A DNA stretch of 64,000 bases from Paenibacillus sp. HW567 (lineage in GTDB: Bacteria > Bacillota > Bacilli > Paenibacillales > Paenibacillaceae). The DNA is taken from contig NZ_KB910518.1 of assembly GCF_000374185.1 (NCBI RefSeq), positions 6,185,623 through 6,249,622 on the forward strand. Reading direction: 5' to 3'. The translations under genes were made by a program, and so were the position numbers. This document shows, piece by piece, positions 43,776 to 53,709 of this stretch. The notes under the pieces were generated by a model. It saw nothing but the letters and a program-made list of their open reading frames with translations. It was not told the origin of the DNA and did not search any database. The first letter of the stretch is position 1; every line of letters starts with the position of its first letter.

Positions 43776-45062
43776 ATGTCAACGGTAGTCGTCGTGGGAA
43801 CACAATGGGGAGACGAAGGCAAAGGGAAGATCACAGACTTTCTGGCAGAAAGTGCAGATGTGGTCGCTCGGTACCAAGGAGGAAACAATGCCGGTCACAC
43901 GATTCTGATTGACGGAAAGAAGTTCAAGCTGAGCTTGATTCCATCAGGTGTATTTTATAAAGAGAAGACTTGCGTAATTGGCAACGGAATGGTTATCAAT
44001 CCGGAAGCCCTAATCCAAGAAATTAATTATATTCATGAGAACGGCTTTGATACCAAAAATCTGGTGATCAGTGATCGCGCCCATGTCATTATGCCTTATC
44101 ATATGGTTCTGGATGCTCTGGAAGAGGACCGCAAGGGTCCGAACAAGATCGGCACTACCCGCAAGGGGATCGGCCCGGCTTATATGGATAAGGCTGCCCG
44201 CAACGGTATCCGTATCGCCGATCTGATGGACGCAGAGGAATTTGAGCTTCGCCTGCGCCACTTAATGGAAGAGAAAAACCAGGTTATCACTCAGGTCTAC
44301 GGAGCGGAAGCGCTGGATGTAGAAGAGGTGCTGACTAAATATTTGGAATATGCGGAAATTCTTCGGGGTTATGTTACCGATACTTCGGTCGTGCTGAACG
44401 ATGCGATTGATGCCGATTCCAAGGTATTGTTCGAAGGCGCGCAAGGCGTCATGCTGGATATTGACCAAGGTACTTATCCGTTCGTTACTTCATCGAATCC
44501 GTCGGCCGGGGGGGTCTGCATCGGTTCCGGTGTAGGTCCGTCCAAGATTAAGCAGGTTATCGGAGTTGCCAAGTCTTACACTACCCGTGTTGGCGATGGC
44601 CCGTTCCCTACCGAACTGAATGATTCTATCGGCGACTATATCCGTGAAACCGGCCATGAGTACGGCACAGTAACCGGACGCGCCCGCCGTGTAGGCTGGT
44701 TTGACAGTGTGGTGGTGCGTCATGCCCGCCGTGTCAGCGGCATCACCGGTCTGTCGCTTAACTCGCTGGACGTGCTTTCTGGACTGGAAACCGTGAAGAT
44801 TTGCACAGGCTACAAATACCGCGGTGAGGTGATTACCCACTATCCGGCAAGCCTGAAAATGCTGGCGGAATGTGAAGCTGTCTACGAAGAGCTTCCAGGC
44901 TGGAGCGAGGATATTACATCGGCCAAAACGCTGGATGATCTTCCTGCGAATACCCGCAAATATGTGGAACGGGTATCGGAGCTTACCGGTATTCCGATTT
45001 CGATCTTCTCTGTGGGCCGCAACCGGGAGCAAACCAATCAGGTACTGCCAATTTATATTTAA
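43776..45062 (+). CDS. purA: Adenylosuccinate synthetase
   Basis: Catalyses IMP + aspartate + GTP to adenylosuccinate, the committed step to AMP. The ATG at 43776 follows GGAGG by seven nt and gives a 428-aa product, the normal length; a longer frame upstream is not coding. Motifs: GTQWGDEGKGK at the N-terminus (catalytic Asp and P-loop), GNNAGHTI, GTTRKGIGPAY, and VGDGPFPTE. Probably repressed by PurR. Confidence 0.98.
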   Translation: MSTVVVVGTQWGDEGKGKITDFLAESADVVARYQGGNNAGHTILIDGKKFKLSLIPSGVFYKEKTCVIGNGMVINPEALIQEINYIHENGFDTKNLVISDRAHVIMPYHMVLDALEEDRKGPNKIGTTRKGIGPAYMDKAARNGIRIADLMDAEEFELRLRHLMEEKNQVITQVYGAEALDVEEVLTKYLEYAEILRGYVTDTSVVLNDAIDADSKVLFEGAQGVMLDIDQGTYPFVTSSNPSAGGVCIGSGVGPSKIKQVIGVAKSYTTRVGDGPFPTELNDSIGDYIRETGHEYGTVTGRARRVGWFDSVVVRHARRVSGITGLSLNSLDVLSGLETVKICTGYKYRGEVITHYPASLKMLAECEAVYEELPGWSEDITSAKTLDDLPANTRKYVERVSELTGIPISIFSVGRNREQTNQVLPIYI

Positions 45063-45085
45063 GCTGAATAGTTAAGTCCGCATAA

Positions 45086-45113
45086 GGGGCCTCATTCGAG
45101 GCTCCTTTTTTTT
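45086..45113 (+). terminator. purA terminator
   Basis: GGGGCCTC (45086-45093), ATTC, GAGGCTCC (45098-45105), one G-U pair, then eight T. Confidence 0.92.
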
Positions 45114-45226
45114 CCATATTTACACGTTTCCCTGGCAGGGTTCTAGTCAATACTGGATGGAAGGAAGGTATAAAGACCTGACTCCTGAGAGTTCGGATAT
45201 GAACATAGCGCAAGGGAGAGATAGAG

Positions 45227-45805
45227 ATGAAATTAGTAAAACGGGCACTTGCCGTCTGCCTGATTGTTGTTCTGGCCAGCGGACTTTCCATTCTGACTAC
45301 AGCATTTGTTGTAAATACGTATATTCAGTCTGCGCTGGCAAGCTTTGATATTAAGCTCAACGGCCCGGAGCCGGGAATTGGCGGATTCGTGAAGAGTCTT
45401 ATAGGGATGGATAAAGGCAGCACCAGCAAGAAGGACAGCAAAAGCGGTGAGCAGCCTGCGGAGGAGAAGGTGCCTGATAATGCACTGCCTGTGATGGGGC
45501 AAACTTCGAGCACCGGGGAACAGGGCGGGAGCGCTGCCGATCAGCAATTGGTAATGACCCCGGAAGCGATGCGGGATATGAAGGACAAACTGCCAACCGA
45601 TGACAAAACCAATATATTCAATATTCTGATGACCAAGCTGCCGCCGGATGAAATGCAAAAAATCTCCAAGATTATGGAGGATGGATTAACAGAGAGCGAA
45701 GTGCAGGAATTGCAGCAGGTTATTGCCAAATACGTAGACCCGGATGAATATAAGACCTTAATGAAAATGCTTACACCTAGTGCAACAGATTCACCGAAAA
45801 ATTAA
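45227..45805 (+). CDS. Unrecognised membrane-anchored protein
   Basis: A 192-aa protein I do not recognise. It has one N-terminal hydrophobic segment (about 7-30, LAVCLIVVLASGLSILTTAFVV) that could anchor it or be a signal peptide, a low-complexity Lys/Ser/Glu-rich middle (60-105), and a helical, acidic C-terminal part with a repeated pattern (LPPDEMQKISKIMEDGLTE, then LQQVIAKYVDPDEYKTLMKML). It lies alone between purA and the M23 peptidase gene. GGGAGAG precedes the ATG. Confidence 0.7.
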   Translation: MKLVKRALAVCLIVVLASGLSILTTAFVVNTYIQSALASFDIKLNGPEPGIGGFVKSLIGMDKGSTSKKDSKSGEQPAEEKVPDNALPVMGQTSSTGEQGGSAADQQLVMTPEAMRDMKDKLPTDDKTNIFNILMTKLPPDEMQKISKIMEDGLTESEVQELQQVIAKYVDPDEYKTLMKMLTPSATDSPKN

Positions 45806-45858
45806 AAATTGTCATTTTTCAGACACAACAAAGCCTTTGAACGATCATATTTTTGGAT

Positions 45859-45884
45859 AAAACCCGCCATTTGCGCGGGTTTTG
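45859..45884 (+). terminator. Terminator of the 192-aa gene
   Basis: AAAACCCGC (45859-45867) with GCGGGTTTT (45875-45883). Confidence 0.8.
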
Positions 45885-46103
45885 CCGTGTGGAGAAAGTT
45901 GAAATCCTTCTTCCGGCTATGGTACAGTAAAAAAGGACTAAAAGGGGTTAATTTTTTGTAACCTTTTTCCGGATTGTAACAGCATGATTATTCATACTAA
46001 CGCAACAGAAAAATAGATGCAGCAGAATATATACAAGGGGCAGTATATTAATAGCTTGATCGCTCCAGGAGGAATGAACGGGCGGACTGAAAGGGAGAGT
46101 TAC

Positions 46104-47639
46104 ATGAAGGGATTTAAGTTCATGCGCCGGTTGGGGAATATGCGGAACCAAGAGGAACGTTCAGCACAATTCAGTGCAGAAAGCAGACCTCGGAGAATCC
46201 GGCGCTCATGGATTGCAGCTTCTGCCGGTCTAATACTGCTTGGGGCCTTCGCGGTCGGAGCGGAGAAGAGGCACGTAGCGGCGAACACAGTGACTTACTA
46301 CAAGGTTTTGGTGAAAGGCTCGGAGATCGGAAAGATCAGCCAGGAGGGCGAGCTGGATCAACTGTTCGAAACGAAACGGAAGGAATACCAGCTCAAATAT
46401 CCTGACTCGGTGATGGTGCTGCAGACAGACGGTATCACTACAGAACCGGAGAAGGCGTATAAGCCGGAGATTGACAGCGGCGCAACACTGGACAAGCTGG
46501 ACGGCATGCTCAAGGCTTATGCGGTAGGCGTGCAATTGACCGTGGGCGGCAAGGTGCTTGGAATCGTCAAGGATCAGGAGACGGCGGCTGCGGTGCTGAA
46601 GGGTGTTAAGGAGCATTATCTTCCGGAGGCCCAGGCTTCCACAGGAGCCCAGCTCAAGAAAACGGCAGCTTTAAGCTCTGCAAAAACCTCGGCTGCAGGC
46701 GCAGACAAAGTAGAATCGGCTGCGATCCGCGAGAAAGTATCCATTGCTCCGGTAAAGGCTGACCCGAACAAAGTGCTGAGTGTAGAAGAAGCTGTCAAGA
46801 CACTGACCGAAGGCAAAGAGGCGCCCCTGCTATACACGGTGCAGGAAGGTGATACCGTTTCCGGCATCGCCAAGCTGTATGGTACGACTCAAGCTGAAAT
46901 TTTCCGCAACAATCCGTCGGTCGAAGAATTGACTCTGCAAATTGGGGACACGCTGCAATTAACCGTGCCACAGCCTGACCTCACCGTAGTAACTGTAGAG
47001 CAGGTTGCAGAGAAGGTTGTTACGGAGCCGGAAGTTGTTGTACGGACCAGCGATCTGCTCCCTGCCGGCAAGAGAAAGGTGGTCCGTCCTGGGCAGACCG
47101 GCCTCAAAACGATGCAGTACCGCTTAACCAAGGAGAACGGTCTGGTCGTCAAGGAGGAATGGCTGGGACAGACGGTAGTGCAGGCTTCACTGCCGGAAGT
47201 GGTGTACCGGGGAACCAAGGTGATCGGAGAAGGGACGAAGGTGCCGGAAACCAAGGTTGCCCTGGAAGCAACAGGGATGTTCGCCTGGCCGGTGGTTGGC
47301 GCGTCGATTTCCAGCAGCTATGGCGAACGGTGGGGACGCGTACATAAGGGCGTGGACCTGGTATCCGGCAACCGCACGATCAAAGCGGCCGATGCCGGAA
47401 CTGTCAGCTTTGCCGGCGTTCAGAACGGATACGGCAACGTAGTTATAGTGGATCATCATAACGGATATATTACGTATTACGGGCATTTAAGCAAAATCTC
47501 TGTTTCTGTGGGGCAAAGGCTTGGGCAAGGCTCCAAAATTGGGATTATGGGCAGCACCGGACGTTCGACCGGCACCCATCTGCATTTTGAAATCCGCAAG
47601 AACGGGACAGCAATCAATCCAATGAGGTTTTTGCAATAA
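46104..47639 (+). CDS. LysM-G5-M23 cell-wall endopeptidase
   Basis: A 511-aa membrane-anchored peptidoglycan hydrolase homologue. The start at 46104 has AAAGGGAGAG six nt upstream; earlier in-frame ATGs are worse placed. A membrane segment lies near 36-55, then a LysM motif (YTVQEGDTVSGIAKLYGTTQAEIFRNN), a G5 domain (GKRKVVRPGQTG), and an M23 domain with HKGVDLVSG, YGNVVIVDHHNGY, YGHL and GTHLHFE, i.e. the zinc ligands His, Asp and His are present. It sits directly upstream of walRK, the wall-homeostasis system, and is a plausible member of that regulon. Confidence 0.93.
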   Translation: MKGFKFMRRLGNMRNQEERSAQFSAESRPRRIRRSWIAASAGLILLGAFAVGAEKRHVAANTVTYYKVLVKGSEIGKISQEGELDQLFETKRKEYQLKYPDSVMVLQTDGITTEPEKAYKPEIDSGATLDKLDGMLKAYAVGVQLTVGGKVLGIVKDQETAAAVLKGVKEHYLPEAQASTGAQLKKTAALSSAKTSAAGADKVESAAIREKVSIAPVKADPNKVLSVEEAVKTLTEGKEAPLLYTVQEGDTVSGIAKLYGTTQAEIFRNNPSVEELTLQIGDTLQLTVPQPDLTVVTVEQVAEKVVTEPEVVVRTSDLLPAGKRKVVRPGQTGLKTMQYRLTKENGLVVKEEWLGQTVVQASLPEVVYRGTKVIGEGTKVPETKVALEATGMFAWPVVGASISSSYGERWGRVHKGVDLVSGNRTIKAADAGTVSFAGVQNGYGNVVIVDHHNGYITYYGHLSKISVSVGQRLGQGSKIGIMGSTGRSTGTHLHFEIRKNGTAINPMRFLQ

Positions 47640-47657
47640 TCTATATGATAGGTTCGG

Positions 47658-47684
47658 CCGTCCGAATAAATTCGGGCGGTTTTT
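47658..47684 (+). terminator. M23 gene terminator
   Basis: CCGTCCGAA (47658-47666), TAAA, TTCGGGCGG (47671-47679), then TTTTT. Confidence 0.88.
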
Positions 47685-47739
47685 ATGTTAAAATAAAAGA
47701 ATCAATGATAAGTAAGGGTAGAAAGGTGAAGCTGAGCCT

Positions 47740-48471
47740 ATGCAGATGGGAACGATTCTGGTAGTAGACGATGAACAGCCTATTGCTGATATATTGAAAT
47801 TCAATTTGGAAAAAGAGGGCTATGAGGTGATCTGTGCCTTTGACGGCAACAGCGCAGTAGAGCTGGCATTGTCCAAACGGCCCGATCTGATGCTGCTTGA
47901 CCTGATGCTGCCCGGCAAGGACGGCATGGATGTGTGCCGTGAGGTGCGGTCCGCACATCTCGATATTCCGATCATTATGCTTACAGCCAAAGACGGGGAA
48001 ATCGACAAGGTGCTGGGTCTGGAGCTTGGAGCGGATGATTATGTGACCAAGCCTTTCAGTACGCGCGAGCTGCTGGCCAGAGTCAAAGCGCAGATGCGCC
48101 GCCAGCACAAGCCAATGCCCTCCGAAACGCAGAGTGAACCGCTGGAGAGCAAGCAAGGCGTGCAGCACTTCGGTCTTTTTGTGGATACGGATATGTATAT
48201 GGTCTACAAAGAAGGCGAGCCGCTTGACCTGACCCACCGGGAATATGAGCTGCTCTATTATATGATCCGTCACGCCGGCAAGGTGATGACCCGGGAGCAT
48301 TTGCTGCAGGCCGTATGGGGCTTCGAGTATTTCGGTGATGTGCGGACCGTTGATGTAACCATCCGCCGTCTAAGAGAAAAAATTGAGGAGAACCCTAGCA
48401 AACCGGAATATATTTTTACCCGGCGCGGACTCGGTTATTTGATGCATAGCCCCAAAAACGGAGGGTTGTGA
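47740..48471 (+). CDS. walR: Response regulator WalR (YycF)
   Basis: OmpR-type regulator of 243 aa governing cell-wall hydrolase genes. The receiver domain has the DD pair (10-11), phospho-acceptor D54 (LLDLMLPGKDG) and a conserved Lys in VTKPFS. The winged-helix domain is C-terminal (EYELLYYMIRHAGKVMTREHLL, DVRTVDVTIRRLREKIE). A second ATG two codons in is an alternative start. Overlaps walK by one base. First gene of a six-gene operon-like run. Confidence 0.98.
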   Translation: MQMGTILVVDDEQPIADILKFNLEKEGYEVICAFDGNSAVELALSKRPDLMLLDLMLPGKDGMDVCREVRSAHLDIPIIMLTAKDGEIDKVLGLELGADDYVTKPFSTRELLARVKAQMRRQHKPMPSETQSEPLESKQGVQHFGLFVDTDMYMVYKEGEPLDLTHREYELLYYMIRHAGKVMTREHLLQAVWGFEYFGDVRTVDVTIRRLREKIEENPSKPEYIFTRRGLGYLMHSPKNGGL

Positions 48472-50303
48472 TGAAGGGACTGTCCTTTTTCCGGACGATA
48501 CAGGCGAGGCTAATTATTATCTATGTGTTGCTGATTCTGATCGCCATGCAGTTGATCGGTGTGTATTTTGTCAGCTCGATGAAGAATTCACTGACCGATA
48601 ATTTCACCAAGGATCTGAAGGCGCGCGCAGAAATGCTCTCGATCCTGACGGCCGACAAGCTTGGCAGCCAGGCGGGAACGGCAGATGAAGAAACCGCTGT
48701 AGAGAGTCTGCGGGGCATGGTTAACAATCTCTATATCAGCGGTGCTGAAATTCAGGTTCTGGATGCAAGCGGTAAAATCATCACCACCTCTGTCCCTTCG
48801 CAGAATGATTATGTCGGCCAGCGCAACACGCAGACTGTGGTCAGCCGCGCACTGCAGGGGATTAGCGACAATGAAGAATATATTATTGCCGACGACAATG
48901 TGCGAAAGAAGGTAGTCGCCAAGCCGGTGCTCTCCGGTGACAAGGTCGTAGGCGCAATCTATATTGCCGCCGACATGAAGGATTTATACGCCACTATGAG
49001 CCGGATTAACAGCGTATTCCTCTCGGGAATACTGCTTGCTCTGGCGCTGACGGCCGTTCTGGGTGTTATTCTTGCTCATACGATCACGCATCCGATCAAA
49101 GAAATGACCCGTCATGCCACAGCGGTTGCGGAAGGGCGTTTTAACCGGAAGATGCCTGTATTCGGCAACGATGAAATCGGCCAGTTGAGTCAGGCGTTCA
49201 ATTATATGACGGGAAGACTCCGCGAAGCCCTGTCACAGAATGAGGAGGAGAAGGAGAAGCTGGCTTCCATTCTGGCGAATATGAGCGATGGTGTAGTGGC
49301 TACAGATGAGAGCGGCGTGGTCATTCTGATGAATACCCGCGCAGCGCATATGCTGGGCTCCGAAGGTCCGCTTCCTGAGGGCGCTCCCCTGGACGAGCTG
49401 CTGGGCCTGGACCATGAGCAGTCGGGGTCGCTTGCCCAGGGCAATGCCCAGTCGGCCATGCTTCATCTCTCGCCCGTGGGGGGCGGCAGCTCCAATATTG
49501 TGCGCGTCACCTTTACGCCGATTCACCGCCGGGAAGGCCGGGGAATCGCGGGCACGATTGCTGTGCTGCAGGATGTGACCGAGCAGGAGAATCTGGAGGA
49601 GTCCCGCCGCGAGTTCGTAGCCAATGTATCGCATGAGCTGCGGACGCCGCTTACGACCATCAAAAGCTATGTCGAAGCGCTGGATGACGGCGCACTGGAT
49701 GATCCGCAGCTAGCTGTGCGGTTCGTTGGAGTTATCCGCAATGAAACCGAGCGGATGATCCGCCTTGTCACGGATCTGCTGCACCTTTCGCGGCTTGATT
49801 CGAAGGAATCCAGCCTGCGCATTCAACAAACCGATATCTCCGAGATGCTGGAGGATGTCGCTGACCGCTTCTCTTTTCAGATTCGCCAGAAGCGGATTCA
49901 TATCAGCACAAGAGTGCGCAAGGAGGTTGAGAGCGCCTGGCTTGACCGTGACCAGATTGATCAAGTGCTGGGCAACCTGGTCTCCAATGCGCTGAAATAT
50001 ACGCCAGAGGGCGGAACAATCCAGCTTGAGGCTTGGAAGAATGAAGAAGGAATGCTGGCTATTTCCGTAAGGGATTCCGGGATTGGAATACCGAAAAAGG
50101 ATATTGAGCGTATTTTTGAACGGTTTTACAGAGTGGATAAGGCACGCTCGCGGAATATGGGTGGAACCGGCCTGGGGCTGTCCATTGCCCGGGAAATTGT
50201 GAAAGCGCATGGCGGCTCTATTTCCCTGCAATCTGAGCTTAATGAAGGTTCGCTCGTAACCTTCACACTGCCTCTGAAGGAGCAAAGGGGGAGTGAGTCA
50301 TGA
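48471..50303 (+). CDS. walK: Sensor histidine kinase WalK (YycG)
   Basis: A 610-aa kinase: TM1 (11-33), extracytoplasmic PAS-like sensor (35-180), TM2 (~183-203), HAMP, cytoplasmic PAS (~260-370), HisKA with the phospho-accepting H388 in NVSHELRTPL, and HATPase with NLVSNALKYTPEGG and GTGLGLSI. It monitors wall status with YycH and YycI. The ATG at 48471 is five nt after GGAGGG; a GTG one codon earlier is too close to that site. Confidence 0.98.
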   Translation: MKGLSFFRTIQARLIIIYVLLILIAMQLIGVYFVSSMKNSLTDNFTKDLKARAEMLSILTADKLGSQAGTADEETAVESLRGMVNNLYISGAEIQVLDASGKIITTSVPSQNDYVGQRNTQTVVSRALQGISDNEEYIIADDNVRKKVVAKPVLSGDKVVGAIYIAADMKDLYATMSRINSVFLSGILLALALTAVLGVILAHTITHPIKEMTRHATAVAEGRFNRKMPVFGNDEIGQLSQAFNYMTGRLREALSQNEEEKEKLASILANMSDGVVATDESGVVILMNTRAAHMLGSEGPLPEGAPLDELLGLDHEQSGSLAQGNAQSAMLHLSPVGGGSSNIVRVTFTPIHRREGRGIAGTIAVLQDVTEQENLEESRREFVANVSHELRTPLTTIKSYVEALDDGALDDPQLAVRFVGVIRNETERMIRLVTDLLHLSRLDSKESSLRIQQTDISEMLEDVADRFSFQIRQKRIHISTRVRKEVESAWLDRDQIDQVLGNLVSNALKYTPEGGTIQLEAWKNEEGMLAISVRDSGIGIPKKDIERIFERFYRVDKARSRNMGGTGLGLSIAREIVKAHGGSISLQSELNEGSLVTFTLPLKEQRGSES

Positions 50304-51592
50304 AGGAAAAGGTGAAATCATGGATTCTGGCGCTGCTTGTCTTCGGAAGTCTTGTAGAGAGCTATTACCTGATCTACCGGCTGCCGGGCAGCGACTCGGC
50401 GGTTATGTCGGAGAATCTGTATGTGAAGACGGATAACATGGGGCCGGAAGAAAAGGTAGAGAATTTGCTCTATCCCGATAAAATGATCATTCATATGGGA
50501 GAGAGCAAGCATACGCTTTTTTATCCAAGCACCACGTTCTATAATCTTATTCTGAACCGCTTGAAAGGACGCAGCTTTGAGAGCTTTCAGCGGCGCTCTG
50601 TACAGGATTTCGATTGGGATAAAATCCGTAATGAGAACCCGGGGATTGAGCTGTCCTACGGGGCAGGCATCCCGGTAACCCTGCTGCAGCGGGTAATGCA
50701 GTTGTCTCCCGACTCGCTGTTTGAAGGGGAGAGCATCGACCGGATTTGGATTTACAATGTAAAAAATGATTCCAAAGCGCATGCCATCTTCTTCAGCACC
50801 CGGGGCGATATCGTATATGAAGCAGCCAAAGCTGACCTCACGGTTCAGGACGTGCAGCAGCATGTGGACTTCGGAAACAATCTTCCTAAATATACGGCCG
50901 TAAACGGCGATTATTATGTGCCGGAGGGGAAGGTATCCATGGTTGAGGCAGAGATGCCTTCCGGCATGTATACTATCCAGCAAATGCAGAGCAATCTCTT
51001 CTTCGATGCAGGAAGCACCAGATATATCCCAGAGAAAAACGGAACGGAGATTTATACGGACAGCAAACGCAGTCTTCAGGTGGATCAGGAGCAGAACTGG
51101 ATGAGCTACAGCGATCCGGCGGCCCTTCCAGCCGGGGAGAGCACGCCGGCGAAGGACGCCCTGGAGGCTGTTGATTTCGTCAACCAGCATGGCGGCTGGA
51201 ATGGAACATACCGGCTGGAGGCGACGGAGGAGGGGCGGCAGGAACGCAAGGTTTCTTTTCAACAGTTCTACGGCGACTCGCCTTATGGTTCTTATCCGAT
51301 CATTAGCCAGCCCCGGCTGAAGTATGGAATCATTAACCTGGAGCTGCAGCAGGGGACGGTATCCTCCTACGAGCGCTCCCTGATGTATGTGCAAGAGGCT
51401 AAGGCGGTTAAGCGAATTGTCGATCTGCCGGTAGGAGACAGGCTGCGTAATCAACTGGCACAAATCAGCCAGGTTTCGGCGGTAAAGGATTTGACTCCGG
51501 CTTATGTGCCTGTTGTGAAGAGAGAATCGTTGCAGCTTCGCCCGGTATGGCGGGTTACATTAGAAGACGGCACTGTGCTTTCGTTGAACTAG
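50300..51592 (+). CDS. yycH: WalK regulator YycH
   Basis: A 430-aa protein with one N-terminal membrane anchor (7-27) and a large extracytoplasmic region (YNLILNRLKGRSFESF, DRIWIYNV). YycH modulates WalK in the membrane with YycI; assignment rests on topology, length and place in the operon. Overlaps walK by 4 nt. Confidence 0.9.
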   Translation: MKEKVKSWILALLVFGSLVESYYLIYRLPGSDSAVMSENLYVKTDNMGPEEKVENLLYPDKMIIHMGESKHTLFYPSTTFYNLILNRLKGRSFESFQRRSVQDFDWDKIRNENPGIELSYGAGIPVTLLQRVMQLSPDSLFEGESIDRIWIYNVKNDSKAHAIFFSTRGDIVYEAAKADLTVQDVQQHVDFGNNLPKYTAVNGDYYVPEGKVSMVEAEMPSGMYTIQQMQSNLFFDAGSTRYIPEKNGTEIYTDSKRSLQVDQEQNWMSYSDPAALPAGESTPAKDALEAVDFVNQHGGWNGTYRLEATEEGRQERKVSFQQFYGDSPYGSYPIISQPRLKYGIINLELQQGTVSSYERSLMYVQEAKAVKRIVDLPVGDRLRNQLAQISQVSAVKDLTPAYVPVVKRESLQLRPVWRVTLEDGTVLSLN

Positions 51593-51611
51593 AAGTGACG
51601 GAGGGGAAGGT

Positions 51612-52358
51612 ATGGACTGGGGAAGAGCGAAGAATGTAATGATTTACGCCTTTTTGGTGCTGAACCTGCTGCTGTGTTATCAGCTCTGGATTGATCTGCG
51701 CGATCAGGCCAGTGCCAATCTGGATTTCACCTCCTTGTCCCAGGAAACACAGGCCGTGATGGAGGACAAGGCGATCCGGGTGCTGTGCCCAATCCCGGCA
51801 GCCACACCCCAGCTTCCCAATATTACGTACCATTACTCCGGCGATGAGCAGAATGATCCTCCGGTTCAGTTGAAGGAGCCGGTGGACAGCAAGCTGATCT
51901 ATTCCTCGTTCACGGAGCTGAGTAGTGCGCTGCAGGGCCAGATCACGGATATTGCCAACTACCGCTTCGATTCACAGGAAAGTGAGGTCGGCAAGTTCGT
52001 GCTCCATCCACTGGTCGATAAGAAATATTCGCTGTTCAGAGTCAGGCTGGAGCTGATTAACAGCGACCAGAAAATCGTGGCGTACCGCTGGCCGAAGATT
52101 GAGATTGAAGCCAGCAGCGAAGACAAAGCGCAGAAGGTGCTTCCGGCTTCCCAGGCGCTGAGCAGCCTGATTGAGAAATATTTACCGGCGAATTCAGTGG
52201 TCAAAGAGATTGAGCTTGGCTACTACGGCGAGTTGTTCAATTCCGAAAGCCAGGTAGCGTCGCCCATGTGGCGGTTTATGCTGGAGAATGGCAACGCCTA
52301 TTATGTGGATGCCATTAGTGCGGACATAATTAGTCCCAAGACAACAGAGCAGAAGTAG
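51612..52358 (+). CDS. yycI: WalK regulator YycI
   Basis: A 248-aa protein starting MDWGRAKNVMIYAFLVLNLLLCYQLW, the characteristic YycI membrane anchor, followed by a YycH/YycI-fold extracytoplasmic domain. It partners YycH in control of WalK. GGAGGGG precedes the ATG. Confidence 0.92.
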   Translation: MDWGRAKNVMIYAFLVLNLLLCYQLWIDLRDQASANLDFTSLSQETQAVMEDKAIRVLCPIPAATPQLPNITYHYSGDEQNDPPVQLKEPVDSKLIYSSFTELSSALQGQITDIANYRFDSQESEVGKFVLHPLVDKKYSLFRVRLELINSDQKIVAYRWPKIEIEASSEDKAQKVLPASQALSSLIEKYLPANSVVKEIELGYYGELFNSESQVASPMWRFMLENGNAYYVDAISADIISPKTTEQK

Positions 52359-52374
52359 AAGGAGCAGGAGAGAG

Positions 52375-53181
52375 ATGGGAATATCATTTACGGTGCTGTC
52401 GAGCGGCTCTACCGGTAACGTAACGGTGGTGCGGAACGGGGAAACCACGCTGATGATCGACGCCGGTCTAAGTGCCAAACGGATTGATGAGCTGCTGGCC
52501 ATGCGCGAGCTGACGGGCCAGGATATTGATGGAATTCTGGTAACGCACGAGCATTCTGATCATATTAAGGGACTCGGGGCCATGGCGCGCAAATACGATC
52601 TTCCGATCTACGCCAACACCAATACTTGGGGGGCGATAGAGAAGGGAATCGGCAACATTGCCGAACATAAACGCATCATTCTGGAGACTGGGCAGCACAG
52701 GGATTTCGGCAGTCTGCGGGTAGAGTCGTTTGCAATTTCGCATGATGCGGCTGAACCGGTGGGCTACAATTTTTATGACGGCAAGGAGAAGCTTTGTGTA
52801 GCGACGGATCTTGGATATGTCAGCGATAAGGTGCGGACGGCGATTTCGGATGCCGATGTCCTTGTGCTGGAAGCCAATCATGATATTGAAATGCTGAGAA
52901 TGGGACGTTATCCGTGGAACACCAAGCGGCGAATTCTGGGCGATCTGGGCCACTTGTCCAATGAGGCGGCGGGGGCGGCGCTGAGCGAGATTCTGACAGG
53001 GCGGACCAAACGCACTTATCTGGCTCACTTGAGCCGGGATCATAACATGATTGATCTGGCAAGGATGTCGGTGCGCGGGGCGATGGAAGACCGGGGCTGC
53101 TTTTTCAAAGACAGTGAATTCAGACTATGTGATACCTATTATGACCGCCCTACGCCATGGGATAAGGTGAGTCAGTCATAA
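52375..53181 (+). CDS. walJ: Metallo-beta-lactamase-fold exonuclease WalJ (YycJ)
   Basis: A 268-aa hydrolase with the metal-binding THEHSDHIKGL motif, plus the downstream HLS and AHLSRDHN histidines. WalJ/YycJ is a 5'-3' exonuclease linked to mismatch repair and to wall-operon function. AGGAGAG precedes the ATG. Its 3' end overlaps a small convergent gene by 32 nt. Confidence 0.93.
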   Translation: MGISFTVLSSGSTGNVTVVRNGETTLMIDAGLSAKRIDELLAMRELTGQDIDGILVTHEHSDHIKGLGAMARKYDLPIYANTNTWGAIEKGIGNIAEHKRIILETGQHRDFGSLRVESFAISHDAAEPVGYNFYDGKEKLCVATDLGYVSDKVRTAISDADVLVLEANHDIEMLRMGRYPWNTKRRILGDLGHLSNEAAGAALSEILTGRTKRTYLAHLSRDHNMIDLARMSVRGAMEDRGCFFKDSEFRLCDTYYDRPTPWDKVSQS

Positions 53182-53356
53182 GCCGGTCCATTTCGGCGAT
53201 TGTATGCTCCAGCTCTTGGCGTGAGAAGAGTCCTTTATCAATCAGCAGCTCAATCATCGCACTTTGAACCAGAACCAAATGATAATGCTCATCCTTGAGA
53301 TCACCCAGCTTGCCGATGAATTGTACGAGGTCCTTGCTTGTCCCAAAAGATTCCAT
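53150..53356 (-). CDS. Small helical protein of unknown function
   Basis: A 68-aa protein beginning MESFGTSKDLVQFIGKLGDL. AAGGAGG eight nt upstream supports the ATG at 53356. It is acidic, largely helical, with LVLVQSAMIELLIDKGLFSRQELEHTI. I recognise the type from Firmicute genomes but know no function. It is antisense to the end of walJ. The 53357-53709 interval to htrA contains an imperfect hairpin (53481-53515) but no further gene. Confidence 0.65.
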   Translation of the reverse strand: MESFGTSKDLVQFIGKLGDLKDEHYHLVLVQSAMIELLIDKGLFSRQELEHTIAEMDRLMTDSPYPMA

Positions 53357-53709
53357 TCTGTCTTCCTCCTTCAATACTAAGTATACGCTTTAACTGTAAT
53401 AAATTTACATGAAATTTACTGTAGAAAAAATACGGAACGGCTGCTGCCTGTGATACAATTGTATAGAACAAATCAGGTGCAAGACCGGAGTAGCTGTTTC
53501 TACTATTGTAGTCTTTTAAGTTGCAAAATATTCTTCGAAAATACGTAACGATCTATGCTAGGCTGCAAGAATAAGAGAGCCTGTGTACTTAATCAGTTGA
53601 AACCTTTTAGTGCCTCCTGGAGTCTAAGAGATAAAGTGATGAGCTCGGACGTGGTTGCTTGGCGTTCAGGTCTTGAATGCAGTAGCAATAGAGGGGAGAG
53701 GGTGTAACG

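Noticed and set aside
45957..45980. Two TGTAAC copies upstream of the M23 peptidase gene, as a WalR binding site
   Set aside because: WalR sites have the two hexamers 5 nt apart; here the gap is 12 nt.
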